A stretch of DNA of 64,000 bases from an uncultured Pelagibacteraceae bacterium (GTDB lineage: Bacteria > Pseudomonadota > Alphaproteobacteria > Pelagibacterales > Pelagibacteraceae), in contig CACJIB010000003.1 of assembly GCA_902593405.1 (NCBI GenBank), positions 1 through 64,000 on the forward strand, in the 5' to 3' direction. Position 1 is the first letter of the stretch, and each line of letters starts with the position of its first letter. Shown in pieces: positions 38,609-48,858 of this stretch. A model generated the notes under the pieces. That model was not told the origin of the DNA, ran no database searches, and saw only the letters and a list, made by a program, of their open reading frames with translations. The position numbers were made by a program, and so were the translations under genes.

Positions 38609-39223
38609 ATGGCAGACGAACCAGGTAAACTAGATATTTCAGATGAAATGATTGCCGAAAGGCGAGGTGGTTCAGGAAAAATGCCAAGTGATATGCCGTC
38701 ATGGATGGCAAGTTTAATTGTTAATATCGATAAATTTAGCAAGTGGGTTGGTAACGTTGTTTGTTGGATATTGATGCCGTTAATTTTTGCAATGACGTAT
38801 GAAGTTCTTGCTAGAAAATTATTTCATTCACCAACTATTTGGGCTTATGACATCAGTCGATTTTTATATGGTGCACTTTTTATGTTGGGCGCTGGTTATG
38901 CACTATCTAAAGGTGTTCATATAAGAGCTGATTTTTTATACAGAAATTTTAAAACCAAAAATCAAGGCACAATTGATTTTTGGTTATATATTTTGTTTTA
39001 TTTTCCAGGCTTACTTGTGTTCCTTTATATGACTATTGGATATGTTGGAGAATCTATTCAAAGAGGTGAGAGAGGAATGGATACAACATGGATGCCATAT
39101 ATGTGGCCAATAAAAACTTGCCTACTAATTGGTATAATATTTTTACTAATCCAAGGTATTTCAGAATTATTTAAAAGTTATTGGGCTGCTACAAGAGGGA
39201 AGTGGCCAGGAGAAGATAAATGA
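38609..39223 (+). CDS. dctQ: TRAP transporter small permease
   Basis: Four-TM protein between DctP and DctM; 'ISRFLYGALFMLGAGYALSKGVHIRADFLY'. Confidence 0.9.
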   Translation: MADEPGKLDISDEMIAERRGGSGKMPSDMPSWMASLIVNIDKFSKWVGNVVCWILMPLIFAMTYEVLARKLFHSPTIWAYDISRFLYGALFMLGAGYALSKGVHIRADFLYRNFKTKNQGTIDFWLYILFYFPGLLVFLYMTIGYVGESIQRGERGMDTTWMPYMWPIKTCLLIGIIFLLIQGISELFKSYWAATRGKWPGEDK

Positions 39224-40554
39224 TAGCTGAATTTATAGATCCAGCCATTTTAGGTTTTATTTTAGTAGGAGTAATGTTGTTTGCTATCTTTGTTGGATTT
39301 CCAATTTCATTTACATTAATTTTCTTAGGTTTTGTATTTGGGTATCTAGGTTTTGGAAAACTAGTCTTTTATTTAATGACCCTTCAGTTCTCGATGGTCA
39401 TGACCGAACAAACTCTCGCCGCTGTCCCGCTCTTTGTCTTTATGGGTATTATGATGGAGCAGGCAGGACTGATGGAAAGATTATTTTCGTCATTTCAAAT
39501 GATGCTGGCAAGAGTAAGAGGTGCATTATATTATGCTGTTTTGTTTGTTTCAGTCATCTTCGCAGCTGCAACAGGAATTGTTGGTGCCTCAGTAACTATT
39601 CTTGGAATAATGGCCGCAAAATCAATGAATAGATCTGGTTATGACGTAAGACTTGCAGCTGGTACAATTACTGCTGGCGGAACCTTAGGAATTTTAATTC
39701 CACCAAGTATTATGCTTGTTGTGATGGGTCCAATTATGGAAATTCCTGTAATTGATCTATTTGCTGCAGCTATAATTCCTGGAATACTTCTTGCAAGTTT
39801 ATACGCTGGCTACACAACAATAAGATGTATGATAAATCCTAAACTAGGTCCTGTAATTCCAGAAGAAATGAGAGCAGCGAGCATGAAAGAAGTTTGGATT
39901 GAATTCTTCTTAGGTTTGGTTCCTCCTGCAGCTCTAGTTTTTGCTGCGTTAGGAAGTATTTTATTTGGTTTTGCAACACCAACCGAAGCTGCTGGTTGTG
40001 GTGCAATGGGAGCATTATTGCTTTCATTAGCATATAAAAAATTAACTCTATCTAAACTCCAAGAAGCACTAGTTAAAACTTTAGAGATTACTGCTTTAAT
40101 AATGGTTTTAGTTGCTGCATCAAACTTTTTTGGTGCTGTATTTGCAAGACTTGGTACTCCAACATTGTTAACTGAATTTTTGTTAGGTTTAGAGATGAAC
40201 AAATATTTTATTTTAGCAATTGTAATGGTTGCTATATTTTTATTAGGTTGGCCATTGGAATGGGTTCCAATTGTGATGATTATTGTACCAATTATTTTGC
40301 CATTAATTGAAGCTTTGGGCTTTAATTTAACTTGGTTTGCAATATTGGTTGCTGTCAATCTCCAGACCGCCTGGCTGTCTCCACCTGTAGCTTTGTCTGC
40401 ATATTTCTTAAAAGGCGTAGTTCCTGAATGGGATTTAAAAGATATTTATTATGGAATGATGCAGTTTATGGTTCTACAAATTATAGGCTTAGTTTTAATC
40501 ATCATATTTCCTAAGATTGCCTTATGGTTACCAACTCTCTTATATGGACAGTAG
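39220..40554 (+). CDS. dctM: TRAP transporter large permease
   Basis: 'AAVPLFVFMGIMMEQAGLMERLF', 'GGTLGILIPPSIMLVVMG' DctM motifs. Confidence 0.94.
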   Translation: MIAEFIDPAILGFILVGVMLFAIFVGFPISFTLIFLGFVFGYLGFGKLVFYLMTLQFSMVMTEQTLAAVPLFVFMGIMMEQAGLMERLFSSFQMMLARVRGALYYAVLFVSVIFAAATGIVGASVTILGIMAAKSMNRSGYDVRLAAGTITAGGTLGILIPPSIMLVVMGPIMEIPVIDLFAAAIIPGILLASLYAGYTTIRCMINPKLGPVIPEEMRAASMKEVWIEFFLGLVPPAALVFAALGSILFGFATPTEAAGCGAMGALLLSLAYKKLTLSKLQEALVKTLEITALIMVLVAASNFFGAVFARLGTPTLLTEFLLGLEMNKYFILAIVMVAIFLLGWPLEWVPIVMIIVPIILPLIEALGFNLTWFAILVAVNLQTAWLSPPVALSAYFLKGVVPEWDLKDIYYGMMQFMVLQIIGLVLIIIFPKIALWLPTLLYGQ

Positions 40555-40579
40555 AATTTATTAGTTTAAAATAAATTTC

Positions 40580-42037
40580 GTGAATCAACCTAAAGTAAAA
40601 TACTCTCTTTCTAATTGGGACTTAGTCACAGTTAATCCAAATTATAAAACTTGGAATTGGAAAGATCTATTTTGTTTTTGGGGCGCAAATGTACAGAGTA
40701 TAATTGGTTTTTCATTAATTTCCTCTTTATACTTAATGTATAGTTTAAATATTTTTGTAGTTTTTTTTGGAATCATATTAGGATCTTTTTTTGTTTATTT
40801 ATTTTCAAATATTATTGGAAAACCTTCCCAAAAATTTGGTTTACCATTTGCAGTATTGTTAAGGTCCTCACTAGGATTTAATGGTGCTAAATTTTTTGGG
40901 TTAATCAGAAGTTTAGTTGGAATTTTTTTATTTGGAATTCAAACTTATTTTTTATCTAAAATTTTAGTTTACTTACTTAGAATAGTAATTTTTTCCGTAG
41001 ATAATTCTTTATTACAGCAGGAAATATTTATTTTTTATTATTTTGGTATGAATATTATTGATTGGTCTGCAATAATAACCACAATTATTTTACAGACTTT
41101 GTTTTTTACTGTTGGGATGCAGTACAATAAGAAAATAATTAATTTCTCTGCGATAACAGTCTATGCCGGTATGCTGATTTTTTTCTTTGTTGTTTTATTA
41201 AGTGATGTAAAAATAACTACTAAAGCTTTTTCAAATATTTTTAATTTAAATAATTTTTTAGATGTAAATAATTTAGCACCTTTATTGACAGTTGCTGGAA
41301 CAATATTTGCCTATTTTTCAATTTTAATAATTAGTTTTGGTGATTTTTCTAGATATGTAAAAAATGAGAAAGAATTAAAAAAAGGAAACTTAAGTTTAAT
41401 TTTGAATTTAATTATTTTTTCATTTTTATCTGTTTTCATTGTTATAGGATCCGATGTTTTTCTTAATCAAAAATTTTCAGATATAGACAGAATTTTTACC
41501 AATCCGACAGATATAGTGGGAAAATTTGATAATATACATATAACAATAGTCGTTCTATTTTTTATTATAATTGCTTCAGCTTCTACAAATTTAGTTGCCA
41601 ATTTTATTCCATCTCAATACTCTCTAATAAATTTTGCTCCTTCAATATTAAGTTTAAAAAGCGCTAGTTATTTAATTGCTTTTTTTGGTTTATTGATTGC
41701 AATATTCTGGCTGACTATATTGAGCCAAATAGGAATTTTATCATTTGTTGATACTTTTGGTGCTTTCTTTGGTCCTTTATTTGGAGTGATGGCAGCTGAT
41801 TATTATTTAATCAAAAATCAAGAAGTAAGTAATAAAGATCTATATTCTATAGACAAAGAGAGCGCTTATTATTATTCAGGTGGTTGGCATATAAAAGGTA
41901 TTTATTCTTTAATATTAGGATTTATTTTTTCAGCGTCAACAATTTGGAATACTAATTTAATGTTTTTACAATCTTATGCTTGGATAATAGGTGCATTTGT
42001 TGCGTGGATGACATACTACTTGTTAGCAAAAAAATAA
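40580..42037 (+). CDS. NCS1 family nucleobase/cation symporter
   Basis: GTG start; 'NPNYKTWNWKDLFCFWGANVQSIIGFSL' and 12-TM layout. Confidence 0.85.
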   Translation: MNQPKVKYSLSNWDLVTVNPNYKTWNWKDLFCFWGANVQSIIGFSLISSLYLMYSLNIFVVFFGIILGSFFVYLFSNIIGKPSQKFGLPFAVLLRSSLGFNGAKFFGLIRSLVGIFLFGIQTYFLSKILVYLLRIVIFSVDNSLLQQEIFIFYYFGMNIIDWSAIITTIILQTLFFTVGMQYNKKIINFSAITVYAGMLIFFFVVLLSDVKITTKAFSNIFNLNNFLDVNNLAPLLTVAGTIFAYFSILIISFGDFSRYVKNEKELKKGNLSLILNLIIFSFLSVFIVIGSDVFLNQKFSDIDRIFTNPTDIVGKFDNIHITIVVLFFIIIASASTNLVANFIPSQYSLINFAPSILSLKSASYLIAFFGLLIAIFWLTILSQIGILSFVDTFGAFFGPLFGVMAADYYLIKNQEVSNKDLYSIDKESAYYYSGGWHIKGIYSLILGFIFSASTIWNTNLMFLQSYAWIIGAFVAWMTYYLLAKK

Positions 42038-42042
42038 TTTTA

Positions 42043-42789
42043 ATGCACACATTTGATTTTAAAAATAGAACAGCTGTAGTTACTGGTGGAGCCCAAGGGT
42101 TTGGTTTAGATGTTGCAAAAAGATTTTTAGAGTCTGGTGCTACAGTATTTATATGGGATATCGATGAAAAGCTTCTTAAGTCTGCTGTTGATGAAGTAAA
42201 AAACCCTAACTTATTTTACAGTGTAGTTGATATATCAAATTATCAAGATGTAGAGAAAAACGTTGCAGACATAACCTCAAAATCAAATATAGATATTTTA
42301 ATCAATAATGCCGGAATAACAGGTCCTACAGGTCCTTTATGGGAGTATGATGTCGATATGTGGAATAAAATAGTCCAGATAAATTTAATGGGTACTTTCA
42401 ACTGCTGTCGGGCAATTGTACCAAATATGATTAAAAATAACTATGGAAGAATCGTTAATGTAGCTTCCGTTGCAGGTAAAGATGGTAATGCAAATGCAAG
42501 CGCGTATAGCTCAGGAAAAGCTGGCGCAATTGGGTTAACGAAAGCTTTGGGTAAAGAATTAGCTGACAAAGATATAGCTGTAAACGCTGTCACTCCAGCA
42601 GGTGCTAAAACTAGAATTTTAGATCAAATGAGTAAAGAGCATGTACAAAGAATGCTGTCAAAGGTGCCAAGAGGAAGATTTCTTGAAATACATGAGTTTA
42701 CTTCACTAGTTTGCTGGCTTTCTTCACAAGAAAACACTTTTTCTACAGCTGCGGTATTTGATATTAGTGGTGGTAGATCCACATATTAG
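42043..42789 (+). CDS. Short-chain dehydrogenase/reductase
   Basis: 'AVVTGGAQGFGLDVAKRF', 'NNAGITGPTGPLWEYD', 'YSSGKAG'; start set to MHTFDF. Confidence 0.92.
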   Translation: MHTFDFKNRTAVVTGGAQGFGLDVAKRFLESGATVFIWDIDEKLLKSAVDEVKNPNLFYSVVDISNYQDVEKNVADITSKSNIDILINNAGITGPTGPLWEYDVDMWNKIVQINLMGTFNCCRAIVPNMIKNNYGRIVNVASVAGKDGNANASAYSSGKAGAIGLTKALGKELADKDIAVNAVTPAGAKTRILDQMSKEHVQRMLSKVPRGRFLEIHEFTSLVCWLSSQENTFSTAAVFDISGGRSTY

Positions 42790-42791
42790 TC

Positions 42792-42914
42792 TCAAAAATT
42801 TGAAACTATTTTTCGATCTTTATTTTGACTATTAACAGAATTTTTACTCATAACTGGTGCTGTGATCATTATTGACCAGTATATAAGAAGTATAAACACA
42901 GAAATTATTTTCAT
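42792..42914 (-). CDS. Small membrane protein, 40 aa
   Basis: Hand-translated: MKIISVFILLIYWSIMITAPVMSKNSVNSQNKDRKIVSNF. Confidence 0.35.
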   Translation of the reverse strand: MKIISVFILLIYWSIMITAPVMSKNSVNSQNKDRKIVSNF

Positions 42915-43003
42915 ATAACTCATTTAACAATCAATTTTGAATTTAGAATGTTGAAATTGTGACTGAATATTGAATTTATAAATAATCTATCTATAAGAAG
43001 AAC

Positions 43004-43654
43004 ATGTTAAAAATTTTTTATATTTTTATTACATCATTAATCTTTCTTAGCACCACACATGCAGAAACTGTAAAAGTTTTTGAATTTACTGAAAAAGAAT
43101 TATCAGCACTTGAGATTCGTAAAGTAAGAGGAGCAGATAACAAGACTTCTTATACAGTTGGATCAAATGAAAATGGTAATTATTTAAAAGCCGTAGCAGA
43201 TAATGCTGCTTCAGGCCTTGGAAAACAGATCAAAATTGACCTAAATAAAACACCTTTTATCAATATTACATGGAAAATTGAGAAGGACCTTCAGGGAATT
43301 AAAGAGAATACCAAAAAAGGACATGATTATGCCGCCCGTGTTTTTGCGATTAAAAAAACTGGAGCCACACCTTTATCAAATAGAGCAATCAATTATGTTT
43401 TTTCAAGTAATAGTGAAGTTGGTGAAAATAGATCCAGTCCATATACAAAAAAATCAATAGACAATGTATTAGCAACTACTAAAGACAACTTAAATGAATG
43501 GGTAACAGTAAAAGCCAATGTTAAAGAAGATTTTAAAAAATTTCATGATCTAGATGTGAATGAACTAGATGGTCTGGCTATAATGGCTGATACTGATAAT
43601 TCTAAAATGAAATCAATTTCTTATTTTCAGAATATTTATTTTTCAGCAGATTAA
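43004..43654 (+). CDS. DUF3047-like secreted protein
   Basis: Signal peptide; 'FINITWKIEKDLQGI...DYAARVFAIKK...INYVFSS' DUF3047 pattern. Confidence 0.75.
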   Translation: MLKIFYIFITSLIFLSTTHAETVKVFEFTEKELSALEIRKVRGADNKTSYTVGSNENGNYLKAVADNAASGLGKQIKIDLNKTPFINITWKIEKDLQGIKENTKKGHDYAARVFAIKKTGATPLSNRAINYVFSSNSEVGENRSSPYTKKSIDNVLATTKDNLNEWVTVKANVKEDFKKFHDLDVNELDGLAIMADTDNSKMKSISYFQNIYFSAD

Positions 43655-43795
43655 TTACCATTTTAAATACTTTTTTAATCCAATACTTAAAAATGATAAT
43701 AAAATCGCTGCGATAACATCAGCGATTGGAATTGCATTCGGAAATCCAAAGTTCCATAAAACTACTCCGATTAACCAAATTATATAAATTTTCAT
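43655..43795 (-). CDS. Small membrane protein, 46 aa
   Basis: Hand-translated: MKIYIIWLIGVVLWNFGFPNAIPIADVIAAILLSFLSIGLKKYLKW. Confidence 0.5.
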   Translation of the reverse strand: MKIYIIWLIGVVLWNFGFPNAIPIADVIAAILLSFLSIGLKKYLKW

Positions 43796-43852
43796 CTAAG
43801 ATATTATATCTTAGTTTCTATTAAATTTTTATTTATTTGATATTATTAATTT

Positions 43853-44266
43853 ATGCATAAAAACTTTAGTCATAATGTTAAAGTGTATTATGAAGATACA
43901 GATGCTGGTGGAGTAGTGTATTATGCTAACTATTTAAAATATTTAGAAAGAGCTAGAACTGAAGCGTTATCAACTATTGGATTAAGCAATACAAAAATAA
44001 AAAATGATTTTGGTGCTCTTATAATTGTTAAATCGTGCAATATTGAATATAAAAAATCTGCATATTTAGAAGATGATTTACAAATTAAATCTTTTGTAGA
44101 CTCTACTTCAAAAACTTCTTTTTTAATGAATCAATCAATATTTAAAGATGAGGAATTGATCGTAGAAGCTAAAATTCATCTAGTATTTATAAATGAAAAA
44201 TTTAAGCCAGTTAAAATTCCGGAAAAAATCTTATTAGACTTTCAACCCTATACTTCTAGTTCATAG
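43853..44266 (+). CDS. ybgC: YbgC-type acyl-CoA thioesterase
   Basis: 'VYYEDTDAGGVVYYANYLKYLERARTE' hotdog-fold signature. Confidence 0.93.
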   Translation: MHKNFSHNVKVYYEDTDAGGVVYYANYLKYLERARTEALSTIGLSNTKIKNDFGALIIVKSCNIEYKKSAYLEDDLQIKSFVDSTSKTSFLMNQSIFKDEELIVEAKIHLVFINEKFKPVKIPEKILLDFQPYTSSS

Positions 44267-44935
44267 ATATTTTCCTGCTTTTTTAAATAAATTTACAATC
44301 ATTCTTTCAGATACAAGCTTAGTGTTTACATTTCTAGGGCTAGGGTGATAACAGGCGATTAGTTTAATATTTCCAGGTAGTAAATAGGATTTTCCATGAA
44401 TAAATTTTATCTTTTCATTAAAATTATATTTTTTTTTGTAAAATTTAACACAATTATCAAATGCCACTTTTCCTAATGCAATAATAGTTTTTAATTTTTT
44501 TAAATTATAAATCTCGCTATCAAAGTATTTTGAACAATTATTAAGCTCTTCTATTTTAGGTTTGTCTCCAGGAGGAACACATTTTAAAATATTAGTTATA
44601 TATGTCGATTTTAATTTGAGACCATCATTTAGATTTTCTGAATTTGGTTGGTTTGAAATTTTAGCTTTAAACAAACATTTAAATAAAAAATCTCCAGATT
44701 TATCTCCTGTGAATGCTCTTCCTGTTCGTGTGCCTCCATGCGCTGCTGGGGCCAATCCAATTATTAAAATTTTTGCATCAATTTCGCCAAAACCTGTAAC
44801 TGGTTTTCCCCAGTAAGTTTCATTTATGTTTTGTTTTCTTTTTTCTGTTGAAATTTTTTTTACAAAATCAACAAGCCTTGGACATTTTTTACATTTAAGA
44901 ATTGTTTTATTTAAACTATCTATTTTAATATTCAT
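44261..44935 (-). CDS. Uracil-DNA glycosylase, family 5 (UDGb)-like
   Basis: 'CKKCPRLVDFVKKI', 'ILIIGLAPAAHGGTRTGRAFTGDKSGDFLF', 'ACYHPSPRNVNT'. Confidence 0.88.
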   Translation of the reverse strand: MNIKIDSLNKTILKCKKCPRLVDFVKKISTEKRKQNINETYWGKPVTGFGEIDAKILIIGLAPAAHGGTRTGRAFTGDKSGDFLFKCLFKAKISNQPNSENLNDGLKLKSTYITNILKCVPPGDKPKIEELNNCSKYFDSEIYNLKKLKTIIALGKVAFDNCVKFYKKKYNFNEKIKFIHGKSYLLPGNIKLIACYHPSPRNVNTKLVSERMIVNLFKKAGKYL

Positions 44936-44937
44936 AA

Positions 44938-45495
44938 ATGAAAATTTTAAATTATTTAGTCATAATATTTATATGCATTAATCCCTCAGTTAAAGCAGAT
45001 TCAAAAAAAACTTTTATTGATGAATTGCAAAAGGGTGGAAAATTAATTTTCATAAGACATGCTTATGCTCCTGGTGGTGGCGACCCAGATAATTTCGATA
45101 TTAACGATTGTACAACTCAAAGAAATTTAAGTGATATTGGTAGAGTTCAATCACAAAAAATTGGCAATTTTTTTAAGAAAAATAAAATTTCAATTGGAAA
45201 AGTTTATTCTAGTGAATGGTGTCGATGTAAAGAAACTGCATCTATTGCCTTTAAAGAATATGAAACTAAAAATTTTCTCAACTCATTTTTTAGTACAAAA
45301 TTTGCCAATAATAGAAAAAAGCAAATTATTGATTTTGATAAATTTATTAGTACTTGGGACAAAGATCAAAATTTAGTTTTTGTTACACATTATGTAGTGA
45401 TTTCTGAAATTTTAAATTATGCACCATCATCTGGAGAGATTGTTGTTTCGGATAAAAGTTTAAAAGTTATTGATACTTTAGAAATTGAATATTAA
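44938..45495 (+). CDS. Histidine phosphatase family protein
   Basis: 'LIFIRHAYAPGGGDPDNFD', 'QRNLSDIGRVQSQKIG', 'VYSSEWCRCKETA'. Confidence 0.88.
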   Translation: MKILNYLVIIFICINPSVKADSKKTFIDELQKGGKLIFIRHAYAPGGGDPDNFDINDCTTQRNLSDIGRVQSQKIGNFFKKNKISIGKVYSSEWCRCKETASIAFKEYETKNFLNSFFSTKFANNRKKQIIDFDKFISTWDKDQNLVFVTHYVVISEILNYAPSSGEIVVSDKSLKVIDTLEIEY

Positions 45496-45506
45496 AGTAA
45501 ATTATC

Positions 45507-45644
45507 ATGTCATCTAAAAGAGCAATGAGACAAGCACAAAAACAAGCATACGCAAAGCATCGTTCAAATATTACAAATAGTAGATTTGAACTTAAGAAAA
45601 AATTTATTACTAAAAACAAAGAAGAAAAGAAAAATAAAAACTAA
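45507..45644 (+). CDS. Small basic protein, 45 aa
   Basis: Hand-translated: MSSKRAMRQAQKQAYAKHRSNITNSRFELKKKFITKNKEEKKNKN; 12 nt after preceding gene. Confidence 0.5.
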   Translation: MSSKRAMRQAQKQAYAKHRSNITNSRFELKKKFITKNKEEKKNKN

Positions 45645-46063
45645 CTTTCTTGATCAAATTTCTCTATTTTTTTACAATCAGAAATTTTAGATAAACTTTC
45701 GACATCATTCAAAACAGCCTTAACAAATATTTCTGGTTTATCTTTTTCAAATAAAATTTGAGTATAAAACTGAGGATACCCATGTTTTAATGTAAGTATT
45801 TTTCCATTTTCCTCATAAATATTTCTCACATAGGAGTTTTTCTTTTTAACGCTTAAATCAGTGACCTTATATTTTTGATAAGTTTTTTCATTATAAACGT
45901 AATTACGTGTCATAATTAATTCATTAAGATTTAAAATATATTCATTTTTTAAAAAACCGTCCTCTTTATGATCACATTTGCTTAACACAATTATTTCTGA
46001 GTGAGAATTAAAGGATATAAAAAAAAATGATAAAAAAAATATTAAAAACTTATTTTCTCTCAT
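45641..46063 (-). CDS. Hypothetical secreted protein
   Basis: 140 aa with N-terminal signal peptide; no recognised family. Confidence 0.6.
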   Translation of the reverse strand: MRENKFLIFFLSFFFISFNSHSEIIVLSKCDHKEDGFLKNEYILNLNELIMTRNYVYNEKTYQKYKVTDLSVKKKNSYVRNIYEENGKILTLKHGYPQFYTQILFEKDKPEIFVKAVLNDVESLSKISDCKKIEKFDQES

Positions 46064-46223
46064 TCTTATCTACAAAAAATAAAGCTATAATAAATATTAC
46101 AGTCCATGCAAATACAGACAATGTCTTAAAAGGGGTGGTATCTGCTCCCCAAACATCAAAGAATAAAGCACCAATAATTATACCTATAGCATAGATAATA
46201 CTTACAATTTTAACTTTACTCAT
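46050..46223 (-). CDS. Small two-TM membrane protein, 57 aa
   Basis: Hand-translated: MSKVKIVSIIYAIGIIIGALFFDVWGADTTPFKTLSVFAWTVIFIIALFFVDKNERK. Confidence 0.6.
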   Translation of the reverse strand: MSKVKIVSIIYAIGIIIGALFFDVWGADTTPFKTLSVFAWTVIFIIALFFVDKNERK

Positions 46224-46231
46224 ATTTTATA

Positions 46232-46483
46232 TTACTCTTTGATTAAGTTTTTCTTGAAAAGAGACATACCATTCTTGATTTTATAAGAGTACGATTCTTT
46301 AAAACTTTCAAGTTGCCAACCAGTCAGCCTTTTTTCAATTTGAATTATATTTTCTTTTTTCCAATCATCAGTTGTTTCTTCAAGCTTCCAAAGTCGTTTT
46401 TCATCATTACTTCTTCCGCAACCATAACAATAGCCTGTTGTTGGATCAGTTTTACAAATACTTATACAAGGTGAAATAATCAT
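46232..46483 (-). CDS. DUF1289 Cys-rich protein
   Basis: 'SPCISICKTDPTTGYCYGCGRSNDEKRLWKL' four-Cys motif. Confidence 0.9.
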   Translation of the reverse strand: MIISPCISICKTDPTTGYCYGCGRSNDEKRLWKLEETTDDWKKENIIQIEKRLTGWQLESFKESYSYKIKNGMSLFKKNLIKE

Positions 46484-46584
46484 TTTTTATAAATTAGTAT
46501 AAATTTTATTAGATAAATAGATAATTTTTTAACAATTGTCATTGGACAAATAGTTTCAATAATATATAAAACCTCGTAATTTGT

Positions 46585-46669
46585 GGGGCGATGGCGGAAT
46601 TGGTAGACGCGTTGGTCTTAGGAACCAATATGGCAACATGTGAAGGTTCGAGTCCTTTTCGCCCTACCA
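46585..46669 (+). tRNA. tRNA-Leu (anticodon TAG)
   Basis: ggggcga...tcgccct acceptor stem, loop CTTAGGA, long variable arm, GGTTCGAGTCC T-arm, encoded CCA. Confidence 0.96.
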
Positions 46670-46679
46670 TTAGAATATT

Positions 46680-48122
46680 ATGAAAGTTACTGTAGAAAAT
46701 AAAAAAGGACTTAATAAAGACCTTAAAGTTTTTATCGATAAAGAGACAATGAACTCTTATATGGATGAAAAATATGAAGAGATCAAAGGTAGTGTAAATC
46801 TTAAAGGATTTAGACCTGGAAAAGTTCCAAAAGAAATTTTAAAAAGACAATTTGGTAAAGCAGTTTTTGGAGAAGTTTTAGATAAAGTTTTAAAAGAAAC
46901 ATCTACAAAAGCATTAGAGAAAAATAAAATTAAGCCAGCTGGTCAACCAAAGCTTGACTTAAAGACTTACGGTGAAGATAAAGATCTTGAGTATGTTTTG
47001 TCAGTCACGGAGTTACCAAAAGTAGAAATTAAATCTTTAGAAAATATTAAATTTGATGAATACACTGTAAAAATTGATGATAGCGAAACAGATAAAAGAA
47101 TTAAAGAAATAGCAAAAAACCAACCAAATTTTAAGGAAGTAAGTCCTGATACAAAAGCTAAAAAAGGTGATTTAGTTTCTTTAGATTACAAAGCAACAGT
47201 TGATGGTAAGGATTTTAAAGGAAGTGAAGGAAAAAATACTCAATTGACTTTAGGTAAAGATTTATTTTTAAAAGGTTTCGATGATCAATTGATTGGAGTT
47301 AAGAAAGATGATGAAAAAATTGTAGAAGCAATTTTACCAGAAAATTTTCCAGAAAAAGAATTGGTAAATAAAAAAGCTAAATTTAATTGTAAAATTTTAA
47401 GTGTTAAACAATCAGAAGAAGTAAAAATTGATGATGATTTTGCAAAAAATTTAGGAGCAAAAGATTTAAAAGATTTAAAAACGTTAATCTCAAAACAAAT
47501 TAATGATGAATACAAAAACTCTCTAGACCAATTATCTAAAAATCAAATTTTAAAAGAAATAGAGAAAATTAAGGTAGACGAAGTTCCAGAAAACTTAGTT
47601 GAGGAAGAGGTTAAAGTTCTTTCACAAGGTATGTCTGAAGAAGAAGCTAAGAAAAATAAAAAAAATTTTGAAGAAAAAGCAAAAACAAGAATTAAAACTG
47701 GATTAATTCTAAATGAGTTTGGTGAAAAAAATCAAATCAAAGTTTCAGAGCAAGAAATTCAAGCTGAAGTTCAAAAACAATTAAGAATGATGCCTGGACA
47801 AGAAAAAATGGTTATGGATTTTTACCAAAAAAACCCATCTGCATTAGCGAGTTTAAGAGGAACCGTATATGAAGAAAAAATTTTAAATTTAATCAAAGAA
47901 AAAGGTAAAGCAAATAAGAAAGAAATTTCAAAAGAAGAGGCTGAAAAGATTTTAAAAGAAGCTCATAAACACGACCATGATCATGACCATAACCATGGTG
48001 AAGAAAAAAAAGAAACTAAGAAAAAATCTTCCACAACATCTGCGAAAGAAAAAAAACCTGTAACTAAAAAGCCAAAATTAAAGCCAGCAGCTAAAAAAGC
48101 AAAAAAAGTTAGCAAAAAGTAA
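46680..48122 (+). CDS. tig: Trigger factor with long His/Lys-rich C-terminal tail
   Basis: '[22 protein letters not shown]' ribosome-binding motif, FKBP domain; precedes clpP. Confidence 0.95.
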   Translation: MKVTVENKKGLNKDLKVFIDKETMNSYMDEKYEEIKGSVNLKGFRPGKVPKEILKRQFGKAVFGEVLDKVLKETSTKALEKNKIKPAGQPKLDLKTYGEDKDLEYVLSVTELPKVEIKSLENIKFDEYTVKIDDSETDKRIKEIAKNQPNFKEVSPDTKAKKGDLVSLDYKATVDGKDFKGSEGKNTQLTLGKDLFLKGFDDQLIGVKKDDEKIVEAILPENFPEKELVNKKAKFNCKILSVKQSEEVKIDDDFAKNLGAKDLKDLKTLISKQINDEYKNSLDQLSKNQILKEIEKIKVDEVPENLVEEEVKVLSQGMSEEEAKKNKKNFEEKAKTRIKTGLILNEFGEKNQIKVSEQEIQAEVQKQLRMMPGQEKMVMDFYQKNPSALASLRGTVYEEKILNLIKEKGKANKKEISKEEAEKILKEAHKHDHDHDHNHGEEKKETKKKSSTTSAKEKKPVTKKPKLKPAAKKAKKVSKK

Positions 48123-48154
48123 TCTCAAGTTGTATAAGTAGAACGAATCAACTT

Positions 48155-48766
48155 ATGACAACAAAATTATCAGAACATATGAGCAATCTTGTACCAATGG
48201 TTGTTGAGCAATCTAGCAAAGGTGAAAGAGCTTACGATATTTATTCAAGACTATTAAAAGAAAGAATTATTTTTTTAACAGGTCAAATTAATGACAATGT
48301 TGCTTCATTAGTTACTGCTCAATTATTATTTTTAGAGGCTGAAGATCCAAAAAAAGAAATTTACTTATACATTAATAGCCCAGGAGGTTTGGTTACAGCA
48401 GGACTTGGTATTTACGATACAATGCAATATGTGAAGCCAGACATTTCTACTTTATGTATGGGTCAAGCAGCTTCTATGGGGTCTTTCTTACTTGCCGCAG
48501 GAACTAAAGGAAAAAGATTTTCATTACCAAATTCAAGAATAATGGTTCATCAACCCTCTGCAGGTTTCCAAGGACAGGCGACTGATATTGAAATTCATGC
48601 TAACGAAGTTTTGTCCTTAAAGAAAAGACTTAATGAAATTTATTCTAAGCATACTGGAAAAAGTGTTGAAGAAATAAAGTCTGCTCTTGAAAGAGATAAT
48701 TTCATGACAGCAGATGTCGCACAATCTTTTGGTCTTATTGACGAAGTAGTAGAAAAAAGATCTTAA
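48155..48766 (+). CDS. clpP: ATP-dependent Clp protease proteolytic subunit
   Basis: '[20 protein letters not shown]', '[15 protein letters not shown]', '[22 protein letters not shown]'. Confidence 0.98.
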   Translation: MTTKLSEHMSNLVPMVVEQSSKGERAYDIYSRLLKERIIFLTGQINDNVASLVTAQLLFLEAEDPKKEIYLYINSPGGLVTAGLGIYDTMQYVKPDISTLCMGQAASMGSFLLAAGTKGKRFSLPNSRIMVHQPSAGFQGQATDIEIHANEVLSLKKRLNEIYSKHTGKSVEEIKSALERDNFMTADVAQSFGLIDEVVEKRS

Positions 48767-48858
48767 TACACAATATATTGAGTCATTATTAATCGAAACT
48801 TGATTAGTGCGAGTCTTATATAATAAAGTAATTAAATTGATTCGTTATAAAAATTAAA

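Noticed and set aside
39810-40358. Minus-strand 182-aa ORF inside dctM
   Set aside because: Antisense shadow of a strongly supported dctM frame; low-complexity, no family features.
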